The notes beneath the pieces were generated by a model. The model made no database searches. It saw only the letters and a program-made list of their open reading frames with translations, and was not told where the DNA came from. A program made the position numbers and the translations under genes. From NCBI RefSeq assembly GCF_016863115.1, contig NZ_BOOG01000011.1, forward strand, positions 1 through 64,000: a stretch of DNA of 64,000 nucleotides, read 5' to 3'. The DNA is from Sphaerimonospora thailandensis. Its GTDB lineage: Bacteria > Actinomycetota > Actinomycetes > Streptosporangiales > Streptosporangiaceae. This document shows positions 35,776 to 42,873 of the stretch, piece by piece (position 1 is the stretch's first letter; each line of letters opens with the position of its first letter).

Positions 35776-36282
35776 ATGCCACGTGAGACCGGGCGCAAGC
35801 TGATCGCCCAGAACAAGCGTGCCAGGCACGACTACTTCATCGAGGACACCTATGAGGCCGGTCTCGTGCTGACCGGCACAGAGGTCAAGTCGCTGCGCGC
35901 GGGCAAGGCCAACCTCACCGACGGCTACGCCTCGATGCAGGACGGCGAGGCCTGGTTGATCAACGTGTACATCCCCGAGTACAGCCAGGGCACCTGGACC
36001 AATCACGCGGCGCGGCGCACCCGAAAGCTGCTGCTGCACCGCAAGGAGATCGGCAAGCTGCAGGCGACCCTGCGGGAGCGCGGCCTGACCCTGATCCCGC
36101 TGTCGCTGTACTTCAAGGACGGCCGAGCCAAGATCGAGATCGGCGTGGGCCGAGGCAAGAAGGACTACGACAAGCGCCAGACCCTGCTGGAGAAGCAGGC
36201 CAACCGGGAGATGGCCCGGGCCATGTCCAACGCGACGGCCAAGGCGGCGGTCAAGGCGGTCCGCCGCCGGGGAGGCCGTTAG
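35776..36282 (+). CDS. smpB: SsrA-binding protein SmpB
   Basis: A 168-residue Smp[38 protein letters not shown] and the basic C-terminal tail are diagnostic. It delivers tmRNA to stalled ribosomes. Its RNA partner ssrA is encoded 2.3 kb downstream, with only one other gene in between. Confidence 0.96.
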   Translation: MPRETGRKLIAQNKRARHDYFIEDTYEAGLVLTGTEVKSLRAGKANLTDGYASMQDGEAWLINVYIPEYSQGTWTNHAARRTRKLLLHRKEIGKLQATLRERGLTLIPLSLYFKDGRAKIEIGVGRGKKDYDKRQTLLEKQANREMARAMSNATAKAAVKAVRRRGGR

Positions 36283-36285
36283 GTC

Positions 36286-38220
36286 GTGTCCCGTCCCGTG
36301 TCCGCGACCACCGCCCGCGCGAGAGCCGTACGCGCCACGCTGGCACTGGGGCTGGCGATGCCCCTGCTGACGGCGTGCTTCGAGGAACCGTCCCCGCACG
36401 AGGCCGTGCGGGACTTCCTCGTCGGCTGGGAGACCGGGGAGTACGGCGAGGCCGCAAAGCGTGCCGACGGCGACCCGGCGACCGTGCGGAAGGCGCTGGA
36501 GAACGCCCGGCTGCAACTCGACGCCGCGTCGATCCGATTTCTGGTGAAGGGGATCAGCAGCGACGGCGACACCGCGCGGGCCGACTACCACGCCGAGGTG
36601 GATCTGGGGGAGAACAACCCCCTCTGGGAGTACGACGGCGCGCTGCCGCTGCACATGGTCGATGGACAGTGGAAGGTCCGGTGGTCACCGAGCGTGATCC
36701 ATCCCGACCTGCACGACGGGCAGCGCCTGGCCGTGGCGACCAGGCCCGAGGGCCGTCAGCCGATCCTCGACCGGAACGGCAATCCGCTCCAGGAACAGAC
36801 CATCCTCTACGTGGCCGGGGTCTACCCGGCGAAGATCAAGGACCCCGATCGGCTGTGCGACGAGCTGTCGCGGGTCACCGGATTCGCCCAGGACCGCCTG
36901 CTCAGCCGGATCCTCTCGTCGCCGCCGCAGGACTTCGTCCCGCTCGCGACGTTCGGACGCACCAAGTTCGCGCAGATCAAGGACAAGCTGACGGCGATCA
37001 CCGGCATCAGCATCGTCCCGGACGACCCGCCGGTGGCGCCGAAGTCGCCCGTGCAGATCGTGGGCCGGGTCAGCGCGATCACCCCCGAGGCCGAGCAGCA
37101 GCTCGGCGGTCCGCAGCGGGCGGGCGACTCGGTCGGCCGCGACGGCCTGCAGCGGGCCTACCAGGATCAGCTGACCGGCTCGACCGAGACCAGCGTCGTC
37201 ATCCTCGACAGCCGCACGGGCAAGCAGGTCAAGGAGCTCAAGGCCTGGCGACCGGTACGCAAGGCCATGCCGGTCCAGACGACCATCGACAGCGCCGCCC
37301 AGAGCGCGGGCGACGCCGCGGTGGCCGCCGCCCGCTCGTCGGCGCTCGTGGCCGTCAAGGGCTCCACCGGTGAGATCCTCGCGGTGTCCACGAACGGTCT
37401 CCACCAGGAGAAGGACGCCCTGGCCGGCAAGTTTCCGGCCGGCACGACTTTTTCGATCATCGCGGCGGCCGGCCTGCTCAAGGGAGGCCTCGATCCCATG
37501 CAGCGGGTGCCGTGCAGCGCCGACCGCACGGTGGGCGGCGCACGGTTCCTGCAGCCGGGGATCATCGGGCTCGTCTCGCCGACCTTCCGTACGGACTTCG
37601 CCGACGGCTGCGTGACGGCCCTCGCCTCCCTCGCCCGACGGATCGACGGGCGCTCGTTGAGCGCCACCGCGTCCAACTTCGGGATCGGCGGGGACTGGGG
37701 GCTGCCGCTCAGGACGTTCAGCGGGTCGGTCCCGAACGCGAACAGCGACGCCGCCGTCGCCAGGGTCATCACCGGGCAGACCGCGCAGGTGAGCCCGCTG
37801 ACGATGGCCCTCGTGGCCGCGGCGGTCGACTCCGGGACGTGGCGGCCGCCGGTGCTCGTCACCTCGCCCACCTCGCCGGACGCGGCCCCTCGACCCTCGT
37901 CCGGCGCCCTGCCCGACAGCCCGCAGCAGGGCCGGCCGCAGCCCATCCCGCTCGACGCCACCACCATCGTCAAGCTGCGTGCGCTCATGCGCGCCGGGGT
38001 CACCTCCGGCGCGGCCCGCGCGGCCGACGCCCCCGGCGGCGACGTCTACGGCGTGGCCGCCCAGACCACCCAGGTGGAGAAGAAACAGCGGGTGAACCTG
38101 TCATGGTTCGTGGGCTGGCAGGGCGACGTGGCGGTGGCCGTACTCGCCGAGAACGCCGACGCCGCAGCGGCTTCCGCGATCGCCGGGGCGTTCTTCAGGG
38201 GCCTGCCGGACGACCGCTGA
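36286..38220 (+). CDS. Lipoprotein penicillin-binding-protein homologue with degenerate transpeptidase motifs
   Basis: A 644-residue protein: lipobox at Cys31 (MPLLTACFEE), an NTF2-like MecA N-domain (EAVRDFLVGWETGEYGEAA), a linker domain and a PBP transpeptidase domain (from about 320). The catalytic motifs are lost: SxxK (normally PPGSTFK) reads PAGTTFS with Thr387 and Ser390; SxN reads GCV (441-443); KTG reads QTT (593-595). The surrounding fold is intact (FRTDFADGC, SPLTMALVAAAVDSG, SWFVGWQGDVAVAVL). It is therefore likely a non-catalytic, perhaps beta-lactam-insensitive or scaffold, PBP. It starts 3 bp after smpB. Confidence 0.82.
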   Translation: MSRPVSATTARARAVRATLALGLAMPLLTACFEEPSPHEAVRDFLVGWETGEYGEAAKRADGDPATVRKALENARLQLDAASIRFLVKGISSDGDTARADYHAEVDLGENNPLWEYDGALPLHMVDGQWKVRWSPSVIHPDLHDGQRLAVATRPEGRQPILDRNGNPLQEQTILYVAGVYPAKIKDPDRLCDELSRVTGFAQDRLLSRILSSPPQDFVPLATFGRTKFAQIKDKLTAITGISIVPDDPPVAPKSPVQIVGRVSAITPEAEQQLGGPQRAGDSVGRDGLQRAYQDQLTGSTETSVVILDSRTGKQVKELKAWRPVRKAMPVQTTIDSAAQSAGDAAVAAARSSALVAVKGSTGEILAVSTNGLHQEKDALAGKFPAGTTFSIIAAAGLLKGGLDPMQRVPCSADRTVGGARFLQPGIIGLVSPTFRTDFADGCVTALASLARRIDGRSLSATASNFGIGGDWGLPLRTFSGSVPNANSDAAVARVITGQTAQVSPLTMALVAAAVDSGTWRPPVLVTSPTSPDAAPRPSSGALPDSPQQGRPQPIPLDATTIVKLRALMRAGVTSGAARAADAPGGDVYGVAAQTTQVEKKQRVNLSWFVGWQGDVAVAVLAENADAAAASAIAGAFFRGLPDDR

Positions 38221-38322
38221 AAAATTCTCGGCCGGCGAGCAACCATCGGGGGCCTCCTCGGCGTCTTTCTAGGTGACTGGGCACCGCTTGGGGGGTTGCG
38301 GGCTCAGTCGCCGTGATGAGAC

Positions 38323-38417
38323 CAGGGCTCCATCTCGGGGGGAGCCCTGCCGTCCGGACCGGCTCGACCCTGCCGGTCGGCCCCCGGGACGTGTGCGTCA
38401 CGCCACGTTCCGGGGGC
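38323..38417 (+). terminator. Three tandem hairpins between the PBP-like gene and ssrA
   Basis: Hairpin 1: CAGGGCTCC/GGAGCCCTG (38323-38349). Hairpin 2: GACCGGC/GCCGGTC (38357-38378). Hairpin 3: GCCCCCGGGACGTG with a matching arm, one G-U pair and a 10-nt loop (38380-38417). No T-run follows. They probably terminate the ftsEX-smpB transcript and insulate ssrA. No gene is visible in 38221-38554. Confidence 0.55.
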
Positions 38418-38554
38418 TTCGCCGTACGGTCAACATTTGACCTCTCCGGGCGGGAATCCGGCTCGCGCCCCGGGCGTTGTCATAGCTAGACTGAGGACGC
38501 CCGGATCCGGCAGGTGACCGGCCCGCCAAGGGATCGGCCGCCGGGGAGACGGGT

Positions 38555-38560
38555 TTGACA
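38555..38560 (+). promoter_or_regulatory. Probable -35 (TTGACA) of the ssrA promoter
   Basis: A consensus TTGACA lies 38 bp before the mature tmRNA 5' end. The -10 is less clear (ATTTTCACAGT region, 38576-38586). Spacing fits transcription starting shortly before the RNase P-processed 5' end. Confidence 0.5.
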
Positions 38561-38597
38561 ACTCAAGAGGCGACGATTTTCACAGTTGCCCTTTCCA

Positions 38598-38980
38598 GGG
38601 GGTGACCGGTTTCGACTTCGGCATTGCAAGTCAGGGGAAGCGGGTCGGGGACTGCGGACATAACCCCGTCAACACTGTGACCGCGAAAAAATAAGTGCCA
38701 ATAACACGCGCACTGAGGCTAGCCAGGGTTCCCTGGCTCTCGCTGCCTAACCAGCGAGTGACCTCTGTCAGCCCGGGACCGCCTCCGGCCCGGATCTGAC
38801 ATCGCTAGGAGGCTCAACCGCTCGACCCGGTCACGGGGTCGTTCGGGAAACCAAACAGTGACTGGGCCCGTCGGCGACTCGCCTGTGAGATCACCGGGGC
38901 CGAGAAAATCGCAACAGGCTGCACCCGGAGAAGCCCTGTCTTGGTGTTGAAGGACGCGGGTTCGATTCCCGCCACCTCCA
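38598..38980 (+). ncRNA. ssrA: Transfer-messenger RNA (tmRNA)
   Basis: The 5' end GGGGGTGACCGGTTTCGACT and the 3' end TTCGATTCCCGCCACCTCCA form the tRNA-like domain; the 7-bp acceptor stem pairs GGGGGUG with CACCUCC. The 3' CCA is not encoded. The tag frame at 38697-38750 encodes ANNTRTEASQGSLALAA before TAA, a normal actinobacterial degradation tag ending LALAA. Between tag and 3' end lie the pseudoknot segments. It rescues stalled ribosomes with SmpB. An intrinsic terminator follows. Confidence 0.95.
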
Positions 38981-38988
38981 CGTCGCAC

Positions 38989-39018
38989 GCCCCCGCCCCA
39001 TCCGGGCGGGGGCTTTTT
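38989..39018 (+). terminator. Intrinsic terminator of ssrA
   Basis: GCCCCCGCCC pairs with GGGCGGGGGC across a 5-nt loop and is followed by TTTTT (39014-39018). It is one of the few classical rho-independent terminators in the window. Confidence 0.9.
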
Positions 39019-39037
39019 CGTCTGCCCACGCCGCTGC

Positions 39038-39071
39038 TGTCAAACAGCCAGGATATCCTGGCGGTTTGACA
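39038..39071. repeat. 34-bp near-palindrome, left boundary of the HEPN/MNT cassette
   Basis: Structure: TGTCAAAC, two bases (AG), CCAGGATATCCTGG, two bases (CG), GTTTGACA. The outer 8-bp arms and inner 14-bp core are both perfectly symmetric. It is identical to the copy at 40222-40255 at 32 of 34 positions; the differences fall in the two-base joints. It lies 20 bp after the ssrA terminator and 37 bp beyond the end of the HEPN gene. Confidence 0.85.
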
Positions 39072-39107
39072 TATTCGCATCTCTCGCCCCAGTCGGAGGA
39101 GGAGATC

Positions 39108-39578
39108 TCACGGAATGAACGGCGAGAGATGAGACAGTACCTTGCCGGTCGCGTCCACGACGGCGGCCGCCGCCGGAAGGTCATCGCGGACGCTCTCCTC
39201 GTCGATCCAGGTTGTCGGCGTCGGATACTCGCTTTCGTGTCGCGTCGTACGGATGCGATCGATCGGCCGGAGGATCGCCCCCAGGGAGGCGCCGAACTGG
39301 GCACGGGCTGCGTGCTGAACGGCCAAATGACCACCTGTCGTTGTCGCCCGCAGCCCTTGGACCTGCAGGAGCGCCGCCAAAGCTTTGCGAACGGCGTCAT
39401 GTAGCGCCGCATAGGCAAGATATGGATCCGTGTCGGCGAGTGTCTCGGCACTGACGAGGTGCTGCCGCGCGGTCGCGAGCATTCGTTCGGCGAGTTCGGC
39501 ATCCGCGACCACCTGAGTGAGTTCGCGCCGCTGGAGCATGCCGAGGATTTCCTCCCGTCCCCGTGCCCAACTGGTCAT
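39108..39578 (-). CDS. HEPN-domain protein, probable RNase toxin of a HEPN/MNT pair
   Basis: A 156-residue all-helical protein. The second half fits HEPN: a helix with YLAYAALHDAVRKALAALLQVQGL, then IDRIRTTRHESEYP, giving an R-x5-H motif (Arg108, His114) within the Rx4-6H range of HEPN ribonucleases. HEPN toxins of this kind are neutralised by a partner nucleotidyltransferase, encoded directly upstream with an ATGA overlap. A role in phage defence is possible. Activity is inferred. Confidence 0.75.
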   Translation of the reverse strand: MTSWARGREEILGMLQRRELTQVVADAELAERMLATARQHLVSAETLADTDPYLAYAALHDAVRKALAALLQVQGLRATTTGGHLAVQHAARAQFGASLGAILRPIDRIRTTRHESEYPTPTTWIDEESVRDDLPAAAAVVDATGKVLSHLSPFIP

Positions 39579-40165
39579 GCCGCATTCCCATGGGGAAGCG
39601 GCACTGCGACGACTGGGCGGCTGTGAAGTTCGCGGATGAATCCGTCCTTGTTGGCCTCCCAGCGGGAACGCGTGACGACCACAGCGTTGACTTCGCGTCC
39701 CAGCCGGGATTTCGCGCGTGCGGCGGCGTCGTAGAGGTCGTCGCGATCGGGTCGGCCGATGATGAGAAGATCGATGTCAACCGGCGTGGGGCCGGACTCG
39801 CCATGTATCCGTGCTGCCCAGGAGCCGAAAATGGCGGCTTCCTCGATCCCCTCGACATCCGCCAGTTCTTCCGACAGAACTTGGGCCGGGCCCAGAATGA
39901 TCGTGACAAGATCGCGCAGTGGCCCATAGAAGGGGGCCGCATGGTTGGCTCGCACCAGTTTGGTGCGCCCCACATGACGGCTGGCGAGAATGCCCGCTCT
40001 TTCGAGCCGGGAGACCTCACGGGCCATTGTGCCGCTGTCGGTGCCGGTCGCCGCAGCGAGTGCGGTGATGGAGTGCTCTTTGTCGCCCACGTATGTGTGT
40101 GTCAGCACGGCACACGTGATCCGCGAGCGGAAGATCGGAAAGATGGGAGGTGGTGGCTGCTGCAT
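39575..40165 (-). CDS. Winged-helix nucleotidyltransferase (MNT), probable antitoxin and autoregulator
   Basis: A 196-residue fusion. The N-terminal winged helix (about 15-75) reads HSITALAAATGTDSGTMAREV and RLERAGILASRHVGRTKLVRAN. The C-terminal minimal nucleotidyltransferase has FGSWAARIHGES (Gly114-Ser115) and the metal pair PVDIDLLIIG (Asp130, Asp132). MNT antitoxins silence HEPN partners, in some cases by AMPylation. The ATG at 40165 has GAAGGATCC upstream. The palindrome at 40222-40255 sits over its promoter, so the winged helix is a good candidate autorepressor. Confidence 0.78.
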   Translation of the reverse strand: MQQPPPPIFPIFRSRITCAVLTHTYVGDKEHSITALAAATGTDSGTMAREVSRLERAGILASRHVGRTKLVRANHAAPFYGPLRDLVTIILGPAQVLSEELADVEGIEEAAIFGSWAARIHGESGPTPVDIDLLIIGRPDRDDLYDAAARAKSRLGREVNAVVVTRSRWEANKDGFIRELHSRPVVAVPLPHGNAA

Positions 40166-40221
40166 GCCTGGATCCTTCAACAGGGGCATGCGTGACAAGA
40201 TGATCACGCTCCGTATATTAC

Positions 40222-40255
40222 TGTCAAACAACCAGGATATCCTGGCCGTTTGACA
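40222..40255. repeat. 34-bp near-palindrome at the promoter of the HEPN/MNT operon, right boundary
   Basis: Same layout as 39038-39071 with AA and CC in the two-base joints. On the minus strand TAATAT (40215-40220) directly follows and is a good -10 element, so the palindrome covers the -35 region of the mnt promoter. It may be the operator of the winged-helix MNT protein, a recombination site, or both. Confidence 0.85.
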
Positions 40256-40341
40256 GATTACCTCGGCCATCGTGGATGCTCCATGCCGTGGCCCGGGTCG
40301 CCGGCCGAACTGGAGGCCGTCGCAGGGGCTAGAGTCGCGGC

Positions 40342-40932
40342 GTGGTGAAGCGTGATGAGTGGTCGTCTCGGGCGGTCGAGCGGGACAGGCCTGTGATCGT
40401 GCGGCGGGCGCTGCCGACCGAGCCGGCCGTGCGGGGATCGGCGTCGTTGTTCATGACCGAGGCCGAGCGGCAGGGCGTCCGCGCCGACCGGCGGATGCTG
40501 CACGTGGGCCCGGAACCCGCCGGGCCGTACGTCGCGGAGGCGCTGCGGATCGAGCCCGGTACGGACGTCCTGGCACGGCGTAAGTTGCTCCTCGCGAACG
40601 ACGTTCCAGTGCGGATCGCCACGAGCTACCTGCGGCTCGACCTGTTCGGCGGCACACCGCTGGCCGAGCCGGACTTCGTCAAGCCGAGCCTGCAGGCGGG
40701 CATCGAGGCGCTGGGCCACCGCTTCGGGTGGGCGGAAGAGCGACTGATCGCCCGGCCGCCCGTCGGGTCGGAGCCCGACACCCTGGAACTCGAAGACGGC
40801 GAATGGGTCGTGGAGATCCTACGGATGAGTCGTTCGATCGAGGACGTTCCGATCCACGCCCTGGAGACCATCTGCGCCGCATCCCGGCACATCTTTCCCA
40901 TCGCCCAGGTGACCGGTGCCGATGAGTTCTGA
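40342..40932 (+). CDS. Orphan UTRA-domain protein (GntR/HutC effector domain without the DNA-binding domain)
   Basis: A 196-residue protein consisting mainly of the UTRA ligand-binding fold seen in HutC-type regulators (GPYVAEALRIEPGTDVLARRKLLLANDVPVRIATSYLRLDLFGGTPL ... LELEDGEWVVEILRMSRSIEDVPIHALETICAASRHIF is split here by variable segments). The first 50 residues contain no winged helix. The GTG start is supported by the open frame only. It could be a decayed regulator, a dominant-negative partner or a stand-alone effector sensor. Confidence 0.62.
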   Translation: MVKRDEWSSRAVERDRPVIVRRALPTEPAVRGSASLFMTEAERQGVRADRRMLHVGPEPAGPYVAEALRIEPGTDVLARRKLLLANDVPVRIATSYLRLDLFGGTPLAEPDFVKPSLQAGIEALGHRFGWAEERLIARPPVGSEPDTLELEDGEWVVEILRMSRSIEDVPIHALETICAASRHIFPIAQVTGADEF

Positions 40933-40959
40933 ATCTGGGAAGCCAAAGCAATTCTGATC

Positions 40960-41370
40960 TCAACGAGGACGGGTTACCGGGATCACGGTGAGGAGGTGAT
41001 CCAGCCCTTTGAAGTCCTTCGGGTTGCAGGTGTAAAGGGGTAGCCGATTAGCGATAGCCACACAGGCGATCATCAGGTCGGCAGTCCTGGGACGGGGTTT
41101 GCGGCCCGACGCGATGACAGCAGTCCAAAGCTGGCCGTACTCACGGGCCGCGGTTTGGTCGAAGGGGAGAGGGTCGAACTCGGCCTCGGCAGCCTGCAGG
41201 ATCTTCATGCGCTGGGCGAGTTCCCGGGGGTCGGTCGCAGTCAGAACGCCGACCGACAGTTCTGCCGTGGTGATCGAACTGATCATCATCTCGTCGGGTA
41301 GTTCGTCATGGTCGATGTCTGCACGCAGGATCAGGATGTTGGTATCGAGTAGCCCCGGGGAATGATTCAC
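40960..41370 (-). CDS. vapC: VapC-type PIN-domain ribonuclease toxin (second pair)
   Basis: A 136-residue PIN protein with acidic residues in LLDTNILIL, SSITTAELSVGV and RTADLMIACVAI, and the C-terminal YTCNPKDF. It is clearly related to the toxin at 18752-19180. The start overlaps the antitoxin stop by 4 bp (ATGA). Both pairs lie in accessory DNA. Confidence 0.87.
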   Translation of the reverse strand: MNHSPGLLDTNILILRADIDHDELPDEMMISSITTAELSVGVLTATDPRELAQRMKILQAAEAEFDPLPFDQTAAREYGQLWTAVIASGRKPRPRTADLMIACVAIANRLPLYTCNPKDFKGLDHLLTVIPVTRPR

Positions 41371-41687
41371 TGCTCGTCCTCGGTGAACTCGCCCTTGCCG
41401 TAGGTCCGGTCGTAGGGGTCGTAAAGCTCATCGTTGACGTAGCGATCCATCTCGGCCCGGTACCGTCGGTCATCCAGGCGGGGCATGCCCCGGGAAACGG
41501 CGGCGAACTCGGCTCGGGAGACGGCTCGCCGCCGACGGCGAATCGGAACCAGGTCGCCGATGTGATGTCCGTTGCGGGTGACGGCGTATCGCTCCCCACG
41601 CTCCAGGCCGTCCATGATCTCTGCGGAACGGTTGCGTAGATCACGCTGGGAGATCTGGTGGGTGAGGTCAGGCTCAGGACTTGTCAT
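41367..41687 (-). CDS. vapB: Phd/YefM-family antitoxin (second pair)
   Basis: A 106-residue antitoxin. SQRDLRNRSAEIMDGLERGERYAVTRNG is the Phd fold, followed by the shared HHIGDLVPIRRRRRAVS and an acidic, Tyr-rich tail that should bind the toxin. Its arrangement parallels 19149-19427. Confidence 0.85.
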   Translation of the reverse strand: MTSPEPDLTHQISQRDLRNRSAEIMDGLERGERYAVTRNGHHIGDLVPIRRRRRAVSRAEFAAVSRGMPRLDDRRYRAEMDRYVNDELYDPYDRTYGKGEFTEDEQ

Positions 41688-41710
41688 ACACCAACTGTAC
41701 CCGCGAGGTG

Positions 41711-42757
41711 CTACACCGTGCCATCAAGTAGAACGGCTGGGGTGTGCTCGGCGGCGTAGGCGTCGATTTCGGCGAGGAGGGCGCCTTTTCCCTCTGGGCT
41801 GAGGAAGGATGCGCGGACAGCCGACCGCGCCAGGTCCGCGACGCCGCCGGCGTCGAGGGAGAGCAGTTCGGCGGCTACCGAGTACTCCTGGTCGAGCGTG
41901 GTCCCGAACATCGGCGGATCGTCCGTGTTGATCGTGACGGGCACCCCGGCCTTGACCAGTTCGGGTAGTGGGTGATCGGCCAGGCTCGGGACCGCCCCGG
42001 TGCTGATGTTGGACGTGGGGCAAACCTCGAGCGTGATCTCGTTGGCGGCCAGGTATTCGAGCAGGGTGGGGTCCTCAACGCTTCGGATGCCGTGGGCGAT
42101 CCGCTCGGCGCCGAGATCCCGTACGGCCTCCCAGACCATCCGGGCGTCCGTGACCTCCCCGGCATGCGGAACCGAGTGCAGCCCGGCGGCACGGGCGGCG
42201 GCGAAATGCGGGGCGAACCGGCTGCGGGGCACCCCGGCCTCGGGACCGCCCAGCCCGAAGCTCACCAGCCCATCGGGACGCTGGTCGAGCGCCACCGCCA
42301 GGGTCTGGTCGGCGGCAGCGGGGCTCGGAATGTCGAAGCACCAGCGCAGCACGGTGCCGAAGTCAGCCTCGACCCGCCTCCGGGCGTCTTCGATGATCTC
42401 GCAGAACTCCTCGGGGGCGAAGCCCCTGGCGAGGTGGGGCTGGGGTGTGACCGTCAGTTCGGCGTACCGGATCCGCTGCTCGGCCATGTCGCGGCCGACA
42501 CCGTGGATCAGCGACCACAGGTCGTCCGGCTTCCTGATCAGGTCCATGACGGCCTGGTAGACCTCGATGAAGTGGTCGAAGTCCCGGAAGTCGTAGAACG
42601 ACCGCAGCAGGACGGGGTCGGCCGGCACGGATGTCGTCCCCTCGTGGCGGGCCGCGAGCTCGGCGACGATCCGGGGCGACGCGGCGCCGACGTGGTGGAC
42701 GTGCAACTCGGCCTTCGGCAGTCCGGCGATGAACCGCGTGAGTTCGGGGGAGATCAC
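41711..42757 (-). CDS. Adenosine-deaminase-family enzyme, possibly aminofutalosine deaminase
   Basis: A 348-residue metal-dependent deaminase. The N-terminal metal motif is PKAELHVHHVGAASP, unlike the HLHLEG of classical adenosine deaminase; further metal/catalytic blocks are LHSVPHAGE, ERIAHGIR and TINTDDPPMFG. From memory, the HVHHVG form occurs in Streptomyces proteins characterised as 6-amino-6-deoxyfutalosine deaminases of menaquinone synthesis, so that role is as likely as purine salvage. Confidence 0.8.
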   Translation of the reverse strand: MISPELTRFIAGLPKAELHVHHVGAASPRIVAELAARHEGTTSVPADPVLLRSFYDFRDFDHFIEVYQAVMDLIRKPDDLWSLIHGVGRDMAEQRIRYAELTVTPQPHLARGFAPEEFCEIIEDARRRVEADFGTVLRWCFDIPSPAAADQTLAVALDQRPDGLVSFGLGGPEAGVPRSRFAPHFAAARAAGLHSVPHAGEVTDARMVWEAVRDLGAERIAHGIRSVEDPTLLEYLAANEITLEVCPTSNISTGAVPSLADHPLPELVKAGVPVTINTDDPPMFGTTLDQEYSVAAELLSLDAGGVADLARSAVRASFLSPEGKGALLAEIDAYAAEHTPAVLLDGTV

Positions 42758-42873
42758 GCCGTGACCGTAGCAAGCGGCCCCGACCGCCCACCAGTCGAAA
42801 TCCGGTTATCTCACATCAACTTGTCAAGATCCGTGCACCTTGCGCGGAAGGGGATCATCTGAGGTGGAGGCGG

